Assembly (NCBI GenBank): GCA_963970005.1
Contig: CAXAMN010001114.1
Coordinates: forward strand, 1,273,617 to 1,337,616
DNA length: 64,000 bases
Source of the DNA: Durusdinium trenchii
Lineage: Eukaryota > Sar > Dinophyceae > Suessiales > Symbiodiniaceae
Direction: 5' to 3'
The translations under genes were made by a program, and so were the position numbers. Shown here one piece after another: positions 21,601 through 29,104 of the stretch; position 1 is the first letter of the stretch; every line of letters begins with the position of its first letter. The notes below the pieces were generated by a model, which saw only the letters and a program-made list of their open reading frames with translations, did not search any database and was not told the DNA's origin.

Positions 21601-24046
21601 GTTTGGGTGCACTAGTTCACTAATCACAATGATTCGATCCAGGAAGTCATTGTCAGCAAACACCTTGAACGTCAACTGCTTTCGCTTCTGGTTGATCTCT
21701 GCAAAGGACATGTTTTGCCTGGAGTCCACAGTTGGGTCGTCTACTTTTTGAAGCTTGTCGAGCCAGTCATCCTCTGCTTTGGGCCTGGCAAACTGATCCT
21801 CGTTTTCCTCCAGCTCGAGATCCATACTTAGGCCAACAGCATCAAATGCCATCTCAAAGCGCTGTGCCCTTGAATTTGAAGGGTTTCCTTCAGCGAGCCG
21901 TTGCAGTGTACGAGGAAGCACCCGATGCAGCAATATTCCTTCCTGGCATAGAGCGGGCCATCAACCAATCCAAATTCAAAAAGCAACTGTAATTTATAGA
22001 CGCTTATTTGAATTGTTATTATAGACAGTAAAACTACGGTAACCTGAAAACTGTTTACTGCACACTGCAAACTGTACACCCGTGTCAAAAAGTCACAAGC
22101 CCAAGACCCAAGAGCCCAACCAATGTGAATTGAACGCTTTTTGTTCATGCAAACAAGGATGTTGTGGGAAATTACAAACTGGCAACAGCAGTGCAATCCT
22201 TTGACATCGTTTAGTAAGTCGTTTAGCGTGAGTGAGTTCACTTTCAAGGGGAAACACCAATGTGGCGATCATGACTGCCAATAATTAATAATTATTGATT
22301 TATAGTTTAATTTATTTATATAGATAATTTATACTATGTACTATGTATTAATTATCATAAGAATTTGAATGTATAAATTGATAAGGTCAAGGTACTGGAA
22401 GATTGCTATTAGGTCACAGTCTTTAGACTGAGTCAGTATCTGAGTATATATTGGTATGGGTATCGGCATCGGCATCATTCATTGACAGTTGACACGTCTG
22501 TCATTGAGTCATTTGTCTCACTCTCGTTTGTCATTGAAACCAAGCAAAAATTTTGTTCCTATCTCAAACAAGGTGCTTCGCAGAACATGAGGGCTGGTTT
22601 GGCATGCTTCCAGCGATATGCCAGGGGAACATGGAATCCAAATCCAAACAAGAAATAGTAGTACTTGCAAAGCATCATCAAACAATACTCAGTCCGCTCT
22701 GTGGTGGAGTTCCCTTTGCAACAGTTGTTTTGATAGCACCAGTGAGTGAACAAAGGTGAACTGACGTCCCCATTGTCCACAACTGCCAACATGCGGTGGT
22801 GTCTCCTGCGAAGTTTGTTGCAAGAATCAGCCTCCAACAACCCAAAAAGTTGTCGCCTTTCCTGTCTCCATTCCTCAGCCTGAGATGGAGCAGACTGCAC
22901 ACATATGAACTGGAAACTCTCCTCCAAAACACTGAAGAGGGCAGATCGAAACTGAGCTCGGAAATTGTGGGACTCATACAAGTGCGCTAACCTGACAATG
23001 CTCGACCAAACGCTGTTGTAGTGGAACAGCAAACTTTTCCGACACAGCGCTAGTTGGTGCACTGAGCAGGGTATGCCCAGCAGCACCGCCGTTGTCGGGA
23101 TCCTCCCATGACTTGTAGTGGTATCCTGAAGCACCTTCTGCTGGTAAGAATCTTGCTTGAGCATTTTCATAATCTTCACATTTGTTTTCAAGCTGTCAAA
23201 GCAAAGCGTTTGGGCAACGATTGGAACTTTCTCCAGCAAGTGTGGCCTGACACCAAAGTGCTGCCACTTTGCACCAACTTTGCCAGCAAAAGAAAACAAC
23301 CAGTCGCGCAACTCTGCAAATATTGAAGGTGCATTTGCTCGCGGCAAGCATGTAGGAGGGGTGTGTAGTTGGAACGACTTGTGATCCCAACATCGCAAAG
23401 CTGGATCCTGCTGGCCAGAGTCATAGCAAACTGTGCAGGCTTGGCAATTGTTCAAGACTGTCACCACACGAGAGCTTTGCCATTGGCCTTGTACAGTCTT
23501 GCTCAAAGTAACATTGGTATCGTCAAGGATGCTGACAGAAACTACATGGCTGACATTGAGGTCTTCCTGGAACAAGGAGTTTATAGCACTGCAGGCTGCC
23601 TTGAAATAGGAAAATATCAACCGCAAGCGTCGCCATCGGCCTTTGCGAGAAGACTGGTCAGGGCCAGGCTTGTTAAGCTCACAGTTCGGCTGTAAATCTG
23701 GGATGAAGTGTTCAGCGTCACTCTTTCGTGGCAAAATAGCTAGCTCCTTCGCCATTTTTCTCTTCAGCTTCGCAGCCACTGCTGCCTTTTGCGCAGCTTC
23801 TGTTTGCTTCCTCCTTCTCTGGATTCTGCCAGCATTGGCAGCATCGGAGGAAGCCGAGCTGGATGAAGAACTGGAAGAGGAAGTGGGAGAAGAGCTGGAG
23901 GAGGAATCAGTATGTGAATCTTCAACACTGCTTTCATGGGAGGCATCCCTTTCCCCATCACGACTGCTAGTGTCGTTGGCACATGGGCCACCACAAGGGG
24001 GGCTGCCACACAACTGACGGAACAAGGTCGCGACTGTTCCGGACAT
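6530..24046 (-). CDS. Long minus-strand exon train, unknown transposase-like/zinc-finger protein
   Basis: Exon-like ORFs follow each other on the minus strand, separated by repeat-rich introns: 24046-22559, 21942-21460, about 20990-20256, 19488-18937, 18010-17873, about 17830-17360, about 16709-16268, about 15889-15760, about 15445-15291, about 14637-14565, 14219-14082, about 13362-13100, then shorter pieces down to about 6530. The first exons contain an RNase H/hAT-like pattern and a stretch of the type HRFRGLKPTDEVAREI followed by W. This resembles conserved regions I associate with large uncharacterised dinoflagellate families; no catalytic triad can be proven by eye. A PARP-type-like zinc finger lies at about 16,350-16,480. 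It may be more than one gene. Confidence 0.5.
8463..8952 (-). CDS. Two small exons of the train
   Basis: About 8952-8800 encodes KPAILKCLRSIFEELERQQI then LLETLTERMPDKTVEEARG, a helical stretch. 8568-8463 follows CTGGCAG and encodes VIAQFNSSKELLWPFVTF then APNDLQYRASTVIGED. Both look coding; function unknown. Confidence 0.45.
10030..10870 (-). CDS. Three small exons of the train
   Basis: Open pieces with acceptors: about 10870-10690 (VLAAQGFDPRDFLWSEQKYN), about 10530-10390 (LRELHDKLCGGSLLRRDALV) and about 10180-10030 (PLKRCEPSHGPRPSPLESAA, then SESDTAEEGNFSYP). Frames are consistent within each piece, but joins are not resolved. A further candidate at 11139-10970 has two competing frames. 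Confidence 0.4.
10223..10262. repeat. GTATACC heptamer repeat
   Basis: Tandem copies of CGTATAC/GTATACC, ending in a short inverted arrangement (GTATACGGCCGTATAC). Confidence 0.8.
12056..12200. repeat. TATAGGC and AAGTTATA repeats
   Basis: Overlapping short-period repeats of TATAGGC and of AAGTTATA. They lie in the AT-rich, gene-poor stretch 11,260-12,390, where I see no coding sequence. Confidence 0.75.
12393..13500. mobile_element. Element with long terminal inverted repeats
   Basis: The left arm (about 12,437-12,530) and right arm (about 13,420-13,500) are inverted copies at roughly 85% identity by eye, including CTAAATAGTTCGG and CAAAATTTACGAGTTCAG on the right and their complements on the left. 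Each arm begins with a 22-nt unit built on GAACGGTTC repeated twice; further left copies lie at 12,393-12,414 and 12,549-12,570. The interior is about 890 bp and includes the open frame at 13,362-13,100. Likely a DNA transposon or large MITE. I saw no clear target duplication. Confidence 0.7.
13100..13362 (-). CDS. Putative exon inside the inverted-repeat element
   Basis: The GC-rich block stands out from its AT-rich surroundings. The best frame reads SRRSRGARDRLTVIKGRLGL and then LTLQQKSGLNRRELEKLDIE, which looks like real protein. Two other frames are also open here, one on each strand, so the frame choice is tentative. Confidence 0.4.
14082..14219 (-). CDS. Exons of the train near 14.1 and 14.6 kb
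   Basis: Bounded by CCCCAG|GAGCAG and ACCCAG|GTGAGC. It encodes SSKYGSPNTRKRCYILGCRQ and then MDFMTMCYFIEHSATT. A smaller exon-like piece lies upstream at about 14637-14565 (SHDGMYPYHIKVLTLRRLGH). Confidence 0.5.
15291..15445 (-). CDS. Exon of the train
   Basis: Open after CTGGCAG, encoding TPLDFFLYGQIGDEIYGLAI and then LSKKGVDVEGGRVTSDGKV. A stop lies just after 15291, but a GC donor in GGCGCCC|GCTC is possible. Confidence 0.5.
15760..15889 (-). CDS. Exon of the train
   Basis: Open after CTAG|GCGCAA, including HISKSGNLHECVWLGHLSTW and VVDPFFEAVTYVQRTALSG. Plausible coding sequence, no known domain. Confidence 0.45.
16268..16709 (-). CDS. Exon with a PARP-type-like zinc finger
   Basis: A long open frame of about 145 codons. 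It contains CRQCLQSIQKKQTRIAW, then KFHSWVHASCL: C-x2-C, about 25 residues, then H-x2-C. That spacing and the K-x-x-x-R-I pattern match PARP-type (CCHC) zinc fingers. The preceding part is helical (SEELQKKEEACTKGILKQIR). Confidence 0.6.
17360..17830 (-). CDS. Basic then Ser/acidic exon of the train
   Basis: An open frame of about 154 codons. The middle is basic (NQKPKRVRPVGQLPFGLKRP, GRKRKKAP) and the end is serine/acid rich. Nuclear-type composition. A second open frame over 17,910-17,690 overlaps the start, so the upstream boundary is uncertain. Confidence 0.45.
   Translation of the reverse strand, partial: SDLFEPAVLSIFLGKRWSDSSRDHSFQIAQVRRVATPAKPISSVVLREGAEQKRFELTNQKPKRVRPVGQLPFGLKRPRKRKATGASGRKRKKAPATAQPETMQVDPEPTAPDAAYDSGSSEESSTSSSSSNPEASATSDSEAEIPFRTETRTGSW
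17873..18010 (-). CDS. Exon of the train
   Basis: About 46 codons including TLAPGDLVKFIGQDAATFHF and MIQVLVEGFPCADGS. A GTGAGT donor follows GATGGCA, close to a canonical donor. It precedes a basic, low-complexity exon. Confidence 0.5.
   Translation of the reverse strand, partial: WSPRHTGSRRPGKVHWSGRCDLPLLSGPCSEQAYDTGPSGGVPMC
18040..18870. other. Gene-free AT-rich stretch
   Basis: Contains AGTCTATAGTC-type repeats and long AT runs, with no coding signal on either strand. It probably is intron. 21,000-21,440 and 22,020-22,550 are similar. Confidence 0.5.
18937..19488 (-). CDS. Exon of the train, possible HMG-box-like stretch
   Basis: An open frame of about 183 codons. The first part, RPTEYKRAVRECAISWRNEC followed by REAFEDKAAYEQSVREEAKR, resembles the helix 2-3 pattern of HMG boxes, which is a weak similarity. 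The remainder (KISIHRLVVSYRDYMQSSMW) is unassigned. Confidence 0.5.
   Translation of the reverse strand: MLRPTEYKRAVRECAISWRNECADVREAFEDKAAYEQSVREEAKRQPLPAKIKQTSHGEAAFDAAALLGPKALEKISIHRLVVSYRDYMQSSMWGLSGLGLASSDGCLRLDSIDLATPDKDLCEAMDIALRQPAEQPHSEEKFARFQTCQDQWGHCKGKLHTALAAQFVKNFGHLYNAGILAT
19912..19938. repeat. ACTT tetranucleotide microsatellite
   Basis: About six tandem copies of ACTT/TTAC. Confidence 0.9.
20256..20990 (-). CDS. Exon of the train, conserved-looking 240-residue region
   Basis: An open frame of about 240 codons. Notable stretches are LDFFKMVVIQVGESRRRFCY, FLQDCATYAPVSTEQVEAAH and QTKLHRFRGLKPTDEVAREI, then WSSVTAAYRSIEKYIWDRAG. I recall this type of sequence from lineage-specific dinoflagellate proteins; no function is established. 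Start after TAAG|GTCAGC is the likely acceptor. Confidence 0.55.
   Translation of the reverse strand, partial: SANLFMDFMSGDLGRQLVLSYVNKLETFPSLQPRLNNSSIALDFFKMVVIQVGESRRRFCYKHDCFPFILWQLCNLQDDALYSRFSELQEVAVRHPCCADIEFTTCLLGHVPRPFDPRDPSHQERVVQVQRFLQDCATYAPVSTEQVEAAHGFMQTKLHRFRGLKPTDEVAREITLWSSVTAAYRSIEKYIWDRAGDHQGARRLAARARGTRITNSFSWEHIRAMALRGSIDHPRLKQKKLCGH
21460..21942 (-). CDS. Exon of the train
   Basis: Opens after GCCAG|GAAGGA, phase 0. It encodes about 160 codons with LEENEDQFARPKAEDDWLDK and DRIIVISELVHPNVEVMHRM. Acidic and helical, no known domain. Confidence 0.55.
   Translation of the reverse strand, partial: EGILLHRVLPRTLQRLAEGNPSNSRAQRFEMAFDAVGLSMDLELEENEDQFARPKAEDDWLDKLQKVDDPTVDSRQNMSFAEINQKRKQLTFKVFADNDFLDRIIVISELVHPNVEVMHRMFSRTGGLADLRFVPKDSTQKESDDGVKITRTAAQILVDN
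22559..24046 (-). CDS. Largest exon of the train: Ser-rich acidic N-terminus, RNase H/hAT-like region
   Basis: A 495-codon open frame. Residues about 30-75 are serine-rich and acidic; then come basic KRKMAKELA and the region FAGKVGAKWQHFGVRPHLLE ... PTTAVLLGIPCSVHQLALCR ... SSIVRLAHLYESHNFRAQFR. An HQL-type motif followed by a helix with R-L-x-x-L-Y-E is reminiscent of hAT-like transposase cores, but I cannot identify all catalytic acids. The last 60 codons are hydrophobic and may be intron read-through. The frame is also open upstream of the first ATG, so 24046 may be internal. Confidence 0.55.
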   Translation of the reverse strand: MSGTVATLFRQLCGSPPCGGPCANDTSSRDGERDASHESSVEDSHTDSSSSSSPTSSSSSSSSSASSDAANAGRIQRRRKQTEAAQKAAVAAKLKRKMAKELAILPRKSDAEHFIPDLQPNCELNKPGPDQSSRKGRWRRLRLIFSYFKAACSAINSLFQEDLNVSHVVSVSILDDTNVTLSKTVQGQWQSSRVVTVLNNCQACTVCYDSGQQDPALRCWDHKSFQLHTPPTCLPRANAPSIFAELRDWLFSFAGKVGAKWQHFGVRPHLLEKVPIVAQTLCFDSLKTNVKIMKMLKQDSYQQKVLQDTTTSHGRIPTTAVLLGIPCSVHQLALCRKSLLFHYNSVWSSIVRLAHLYESHNFRAQFRSALFSVLEESFQFICVQSAPSQAEEWRQERRQLFGLLEADSCNKLRRRHHRMLAVVDNGDVSSPLFTHWCYQNNCCKGNSTTERTEYCLMMLCKYYYFLFGFGFHVPLAYRWKHAKPALMFCEAPCLR

Positions 24047-24817
24047 TTGGGCGAGGGTGCGCTGAGAAGCAAACCCTGGTGGTGCAGCATGAATGGATTT
24101 GACATGGGTTTGACTAGTAGTGACAGTAGCGTCATTGTATTGTTCTGGTAGAAAATGAACAAAAATGGTAGTAAACTATTGGCTCCTGATGTCAGGCATG
24201 TCATGCCTTGGTTCTGCCGGAGTTTGTGAGTGCTTTTTGTGTTGTGTTTGTGCAATTCAGCATACTATGGACTGGTGGAAAAAGTAAGTCGCAATAGTTT
24301 CACACTGACTCACAGACCCAATCATTTTACGGTCTGTTTTTTGTATCTGCCAGCCCACATGAGCACAGTGGCATACGGTGACCGCCAGACAATCAATCTT
24401 TGAACTCTTCGAGTCAAAAGTATCCCTGGCCCTAGTCGAACCCTCTTCCGGAATTCACGAACTGTCAGTCGGTCCACTGGTCTACCAACTCTCAACCTGC
24501 AAGTCCTGAATCATGATTCCGAAATGAAATTGAAACAGCACGCTTTCTTACACTAGATTGCTTCCAGTCTTAGTCTGTAGTCGAAGCAAAAATGTGTCTC
24601 TTTGGGTTTTCTCACCTGTGGAACCCAAACTTTCAGGCGACCCGACGACCCGACATTAATTTAATTCAGACTTTATGGTGATCGCCACCATGTCAAAGTC
24701 GCCAACCATCCGGCAAAGCTGCAATCACAAGGAGCGTGGGAGCGTTGAAAAAGGCACTCATCAAAGATCACATGCCGCACGCCGTATGCCAAAGCTTTGG
24801 AACATGGCCTCCTAGCT

Positions 24818-24909
24818 CCCTCTCCTTTCCTCTCCTCTCCTCTCCTCTCCTCTCCGCTCCGCTCCGCTCCTCACCTCTCCTCTCCTCACATCACATCACA
24901 TCACATCAC
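24818..24909. repeat. CTCCT and CACAT pentanucleotide repeats
   Basis: Tandem TCTCC/GCTCC units to about 24,882, then tandem CACAT to 24,909. The neighbouring minus-strand piece at about 24,830-24,690 includes ALAYGVRHVIFDECLFQRSH, a possible exon. Confidence 0.85.
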
Positions 24910-25297
24910 TCCTCCTCATCCTCCTAATCTGTTCATTGCGGCAAGAATACAAGCATATGCAACTCTTCTGACATTGGTCATCGATTTGTCAAAGCAATTG
25001 TGGGTGGCCAGGTGACACAAGTCAGTCCATCGACGTCCGATCGGGGTGGAAACTGTCAAGCCCATGATCACGGTCATGAGTCACAGTCATGGTCCTGCTC
25101 CTGGTCTTTAATTTCCAAAAGTCAAAAGGCCTCAAAGTCTTTCTTAAGTCTCAGTCTGACTTACTACTGTGACGAACTGTTCAACCTATGGGCCTATGGC
25201 CTATGAGCCATGGGCCATATGGGCCTGAAAGGCCACCCACACCCACCCAAACTACCAGTCTGTTGTTTGTTTGCAGCGTCTGCAAGGTGGTGTTGGC

Positions 25298-25357
25298 CTT
25301 GTACTTGTCGAAGGATCCCGTCAGCGGTGGTCGAAAGGGCTGGAGCAGCGAAGCCAC
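25298..25357 (-). CDS. Small exon, unassigned
   Basis: Bounded by TCAAG|GTGGCT and TACAAG|GCCAAC, 20 codons in phase: VASLLQPFRPPLTGSFDKYK. It may belong to the methyltransferase-like gene upstream or to the exon train downstream. Confidence 0.4.
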
Positions 25358-26089
25358 CTTGATTGGTTGGATGTTGATTAGTTGAAGCCTTTTAAGGGAC
25401 TTCTAGATTTGACTCTTGCTCTCTCTTTGCCTGCTTCTTTGTGTCAATTGTCAATGAGTCATTGAGTCATATCATAATCGAATCATATGACCGTCATATC
25501 ATATCATCAAATCATATCATATCAATAAATCAGTTCACACATCATTTCGTATTCAGAACTAGACCAATCAAATCACCGCCAATGAGACTAAAAAACTACA
25601 AACAACCGTACCGGACCGTACCTGTTTGTATTGCTGTAATCAGTAGTAATTGGTAATTAGCAGTTAGTAATAGCAATTATTAATTATTACTATAATAATT
25701 GTATTACTGTATTACTGTATTACTATAGTAGTACAGTAGTACTAAGATTCTTTACTGCTGGTAGCGCCTGTACGCTGTACGCATGCTGTGCTGACTCACC
25801 AAAATGAAGGTTTTGAGGCTGCTGCACGCCCTATTTACATGTTGAGATTGAGACTGTGTGAATGAGACATGTTTGCCATGTCGTCCACTTGTCAGAAAAG
25901 TACAGCCAGCAAAAAAATAGTCTGATAGTCAGTCTCAGTAGTAGTCTCAGTCTGACTCAGTCTCGGTAAAGGAAAGGTCTAGTGTCAAGTGTAGTCGCTG
26001 CTTTCTCAATGGAAAGTCGCTAGTCCAGCTGTTTATATCCAGAATCCAGACTTTCCAGAGTCCAGACTCTTTCAAATCGCGCGCACCCG

Positions 26090-28644
26090 ATGTAGCCAAG
26101 GAACCTCCTCGATTATAAAGCATTTGGGATTACGAAATCTGATTTTGCGGAGGCTGCTCTTGATCACACGGGAGTTTGGCCTCTGGATGAAGGCAAGCCA
26201 CAAGCCACAATAACATTGCACCATGCCCATGCCACCCCGCCCCTACCTGATATCTACCTTAAGTCTCTGTCCCAGTCAGTCCAGTCCAGTCTTGGTACCT
26301 CTGTGGAAAGCTTGGGAGCAAACATATGAAACACACAGGACGAGACACTGGTTGAAGGGGTTGAAGACATTGGCACTGCGAACGTTGGAGTTCAAGTTGG
26401 AGAACAATGGGCAAGGAACTCCAACGATCATCAAATCCTGGCTGCAATGCAGTGGACTTGTGCTTCCACACACAGGTCTCAGTCTTGGAGAGGAGGAAAC
26501 AGGGCCCAGTGACTGTGATCATATTGACAACAGACAACGTGACAATAATATGATGTGGCGTGGGTTCTAAATTCAATTGAGATGACTGCTCTTTGACATT
26601 TGGCTCGTGACTCGGTCGAAGCAACAAAAATTTACTCTGTTTGTCCTACAGTCAGTCACAAACAGTCACCATCAGGATAGGCTAGATGATGCTAAATGCT
26701 GAGTTCGAAATAAAACATGAACCTGAACCTCTCATTCATGAACGGACCCAACAACCAACGCAACAATCACCATGTCAAACGAGCCCAATGCCAATATCGT
26801 TAAGTTTGTTACGAGAAGCGTGCTCCACTGGAGATCTCCGCTTGGGCACGTCATGGTGGCAGCTGCAAATGCTGCACCACCCTCCGAACTCGTCGTCATC
26901 GATGTCGCTAAAGAAGTGCTTCCCTCACCACTTAGAGTGCTGCCACAACATGTGCGTGTGAGTTCTTCCCCAAACAAAAGTAATATGACTCTAAAACAAG
27001 ATCGAACATGATTGGACAAGAACTATGACAGAACATTGAAGTATAGATTCGGCTCGCGTGCGCCAAGAGGCATTCATTGTGGCGGAGACAAAACTCTCGG
27101 GAGTCGCTGTCGCATTCGCTGGAGAAGGCCATCTCCACATCCAAGTCCATGTTCTCCGCAGCATACTTCCTGGGAACTGGGATAAACGTAACACGCCAAA
27201 CATATTTGAACCACCTTCTTAACCTTCCTTTCAGACTCTGGGTGATATGACTCATCAACCGACTCAAGTGCTGTGCCACGGAACCATGCCGTGCCTCTCA
27301 AGAACTTCAAATATAGAAATTGAAAGATTATTCTTCTACTCTACTGTCGCTGACTCTACTTAAAAGCTAGTCATGGAGCCAATGACTATTGGCTGTTGTC
27401 AATCGTCATTGTTGGGTAAAGGCAAAGGGCCAAGACTCCCAAGATAGGCAGATATGCCCGTCCCTTCACAGCCGCCGAAAATGCGCAACCTGAGGCAGTG
27501 AAGCAGCCATCTTCTGGCTTTTGAACTGGCAAAGCAGAATTTGGTGTTGCAATCAAGCTGACCCAAACTCCGACCACCGTCACTACCCTTGCAGCTTATC
27601 AACTAGCTAGCACTTGACTCTTGTCTCAACACACTTGCTCTGGCTCCTGCTTTGGTAGATTTGGTGGCGGCTATAAACAATGCAACCTATATTATTATTG
27701 TATACCTACTCATTACTATAGACCACTTAGTGCCACTTATCCTAACTTAGGACATCTCGGGGTTTGCTAGACCAATGACCAATACTATCAATACCACTTC
27801 ACAAAGGCAGTTTCAAAGGCATACAAATAACCTCAAATACAACAAAGCAGTTTGCGAAGGACAACAATTGACTTGAAGGCCAGCAACGTCTGCCGGGCGT
27901 CATCTAACATGGTCCTGTCGAAGCCAGCCAAGTTCAAATACCTTATTTGCCACGGACTGGAATCAATGAGCCAGAAATGACACATTTAAAAAATTGAGTT
28001 GAACCTAGTATTGCTTCTTCTTCTTCTTATTGTAGTATATTGCAGCATGCAGTCTGACGTCTAGTGTCTAGTCTGACCACAACTCGACTGTTGAGCAACC
28101 AAAGGGCAATTGCCTTGGACAGTCACCAGTTTCGGGCTGCCCCACTCCCAAAGCCAGAAAACTCTACTGAGCCTCAACTTTGCTGCCAGGCACCTCTCAA
28201 ACCATTTGCAAGGAAACACTCCAGGAATCTCGTCCACGTCATCTGCAGTCTCGTCGGTCTCGATGTCACTGACGTCACCTTATTTGAGCCATGTATGTGG
28301 GTTACATAGTAGTTACATGTGATTTAACTACTAATAACATATAATATACTGATACTATTCATATAGATAATTAATATCATATCCTATCTCATATGACTCG
28401 ACTCATATCATATCATATCATATCATATATCAGATTCTTATTACTGACTACTGATGATTACTAAATTACTACTGTATCAGTTTACAGTTTACATATCGAA
28501 TCATCTCAAAAATTATTGGTCCAATGATCCAGTACTAATCACTGAGATCAGGTAATCGAGATCTATATAGAATGATTGAATCAAGGAGCTTGTTCTTCTT
28601 CGCTTGGAATTGTGCTCCTCATCCGTGTCATCTATATGGTCCAT
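26090..28644 (-). CDS. Cytosine-5 DNA methyltransferase-like gene
   Basis: C5 methyltransferases transfer methyl groups from S-adenosylmethionine to cytosine. Their core motifs appear in order on separate exons: motif I-like LRIFGGCEGTGISAYL (about 27489-27432), motif II-like MAFSSECDSDSREFCLRHN (about 27255-27030), a possible motif III FFSDIDD (26923-about 26840), motif IV MIVGVPCPLFS with the catalytic Pro-Cys (26437-26348), and motif VI PKCFIIEEVPWL in place of the usual ENV (26153-about 26090). The start at 28644 gives MDHIDDTDEEHNSKRRRTS, acidic with a nuclear signal. Motifs VIII-X were not found. EEV for ENV and LFS for the usual QxFS are divergences. The exon boundaries are approximate. 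Confidence 0.6.
26348..26437 (-). CDS. Catalytic-motif exon of the methyltransferase-like gene
   Basis: Bounded by GCCAG|GATTTG and ACCA|GTGTCT. It encodes DLMIVGVPCPLFSNLNSNVR and ends VFNPFNQ. The PC dipeptide after G-V matches the C5 methyltransferase active-site loop (G-x-P-C-x-x-F-S). Two other frames are open here, so the call rests on the motif. Confidence 0.6.
28080..28644 (-). CDS. N-terminal exons of the methyltransferase-like gene
   Basis: ATG at 28644-28642 directly follows GCCTGCCAG, which could be a trans-splice acceptor. The first exon ends about 28590 at a GC donor. A second exon begins at 28268 after GTCAG and reads DIETDETADDVDEIPGVFPC, then KWFERCLAAKLR. Both are acidic, and no domain is recognised. 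Confidence 0.45.
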
Positions 28645-29104
28645 GGCTGGCAGGCTTCGGAAAGTAAAAGTGGTGTTCTGGATTGGCTTTATTGCGCTGC
28701 TCACCAGCTGCTTGCATGTGGTAGACTGGAACCTGTTTAGTCTATCTATTAGTCTAAGCCTGTGAGATATTGCTTGAACAACTGCGCTTTGATGCAAATT
28801 GGATCACTTTTCACAGACCATTAAAAATACATTAAAAACAACAGCTGCGGACATGCACCATACCATCACAACATAGAAGACAACATCAACATCTACATGG
28901 CACCTGTTCCCAACTGCATCACAACAGCAACAACAACGTCAACAACAACATAGTTCGAGCAGTGTACTGATTTGAAAACAGAAAGGGTCATTTATAGAGG
29001 GGAATGCTTGATATAAAATATATATATATATACACATACATAACTATGTATATACTACTCATACTCCAATCGCCATATTCAATCATTTGATATACTTGCT
29101 CCGC
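28645..29104. promoter_or_regulatory. Short divergent intergenic region
   Basis: About 460 bp separates the start of the minus-strand methyltransferase-like gene from the first dynein coding exon on the plus strand. It contains ACAACA-type repeats (28,880-28,950) and a TATATATATACA run near 29,020. I see no defined promoter element. The region may be a true bidirectional spacer or an assembly join. Confidence 0.3.

Noticed and set aside
23643..24017. Plus-strand ORF with a Glu-rich run
   Set aside because: The run is the complement of the serine-rich stretch of the minus-strand exon.
1..29000. Upstream dynein exons (AAA1-AAA4, P-loops GxxGxGKT) on the plus strand
   Set aside because: I looked for GKT and other AAA1-AAA4 motifs and found none in a supportable exon.
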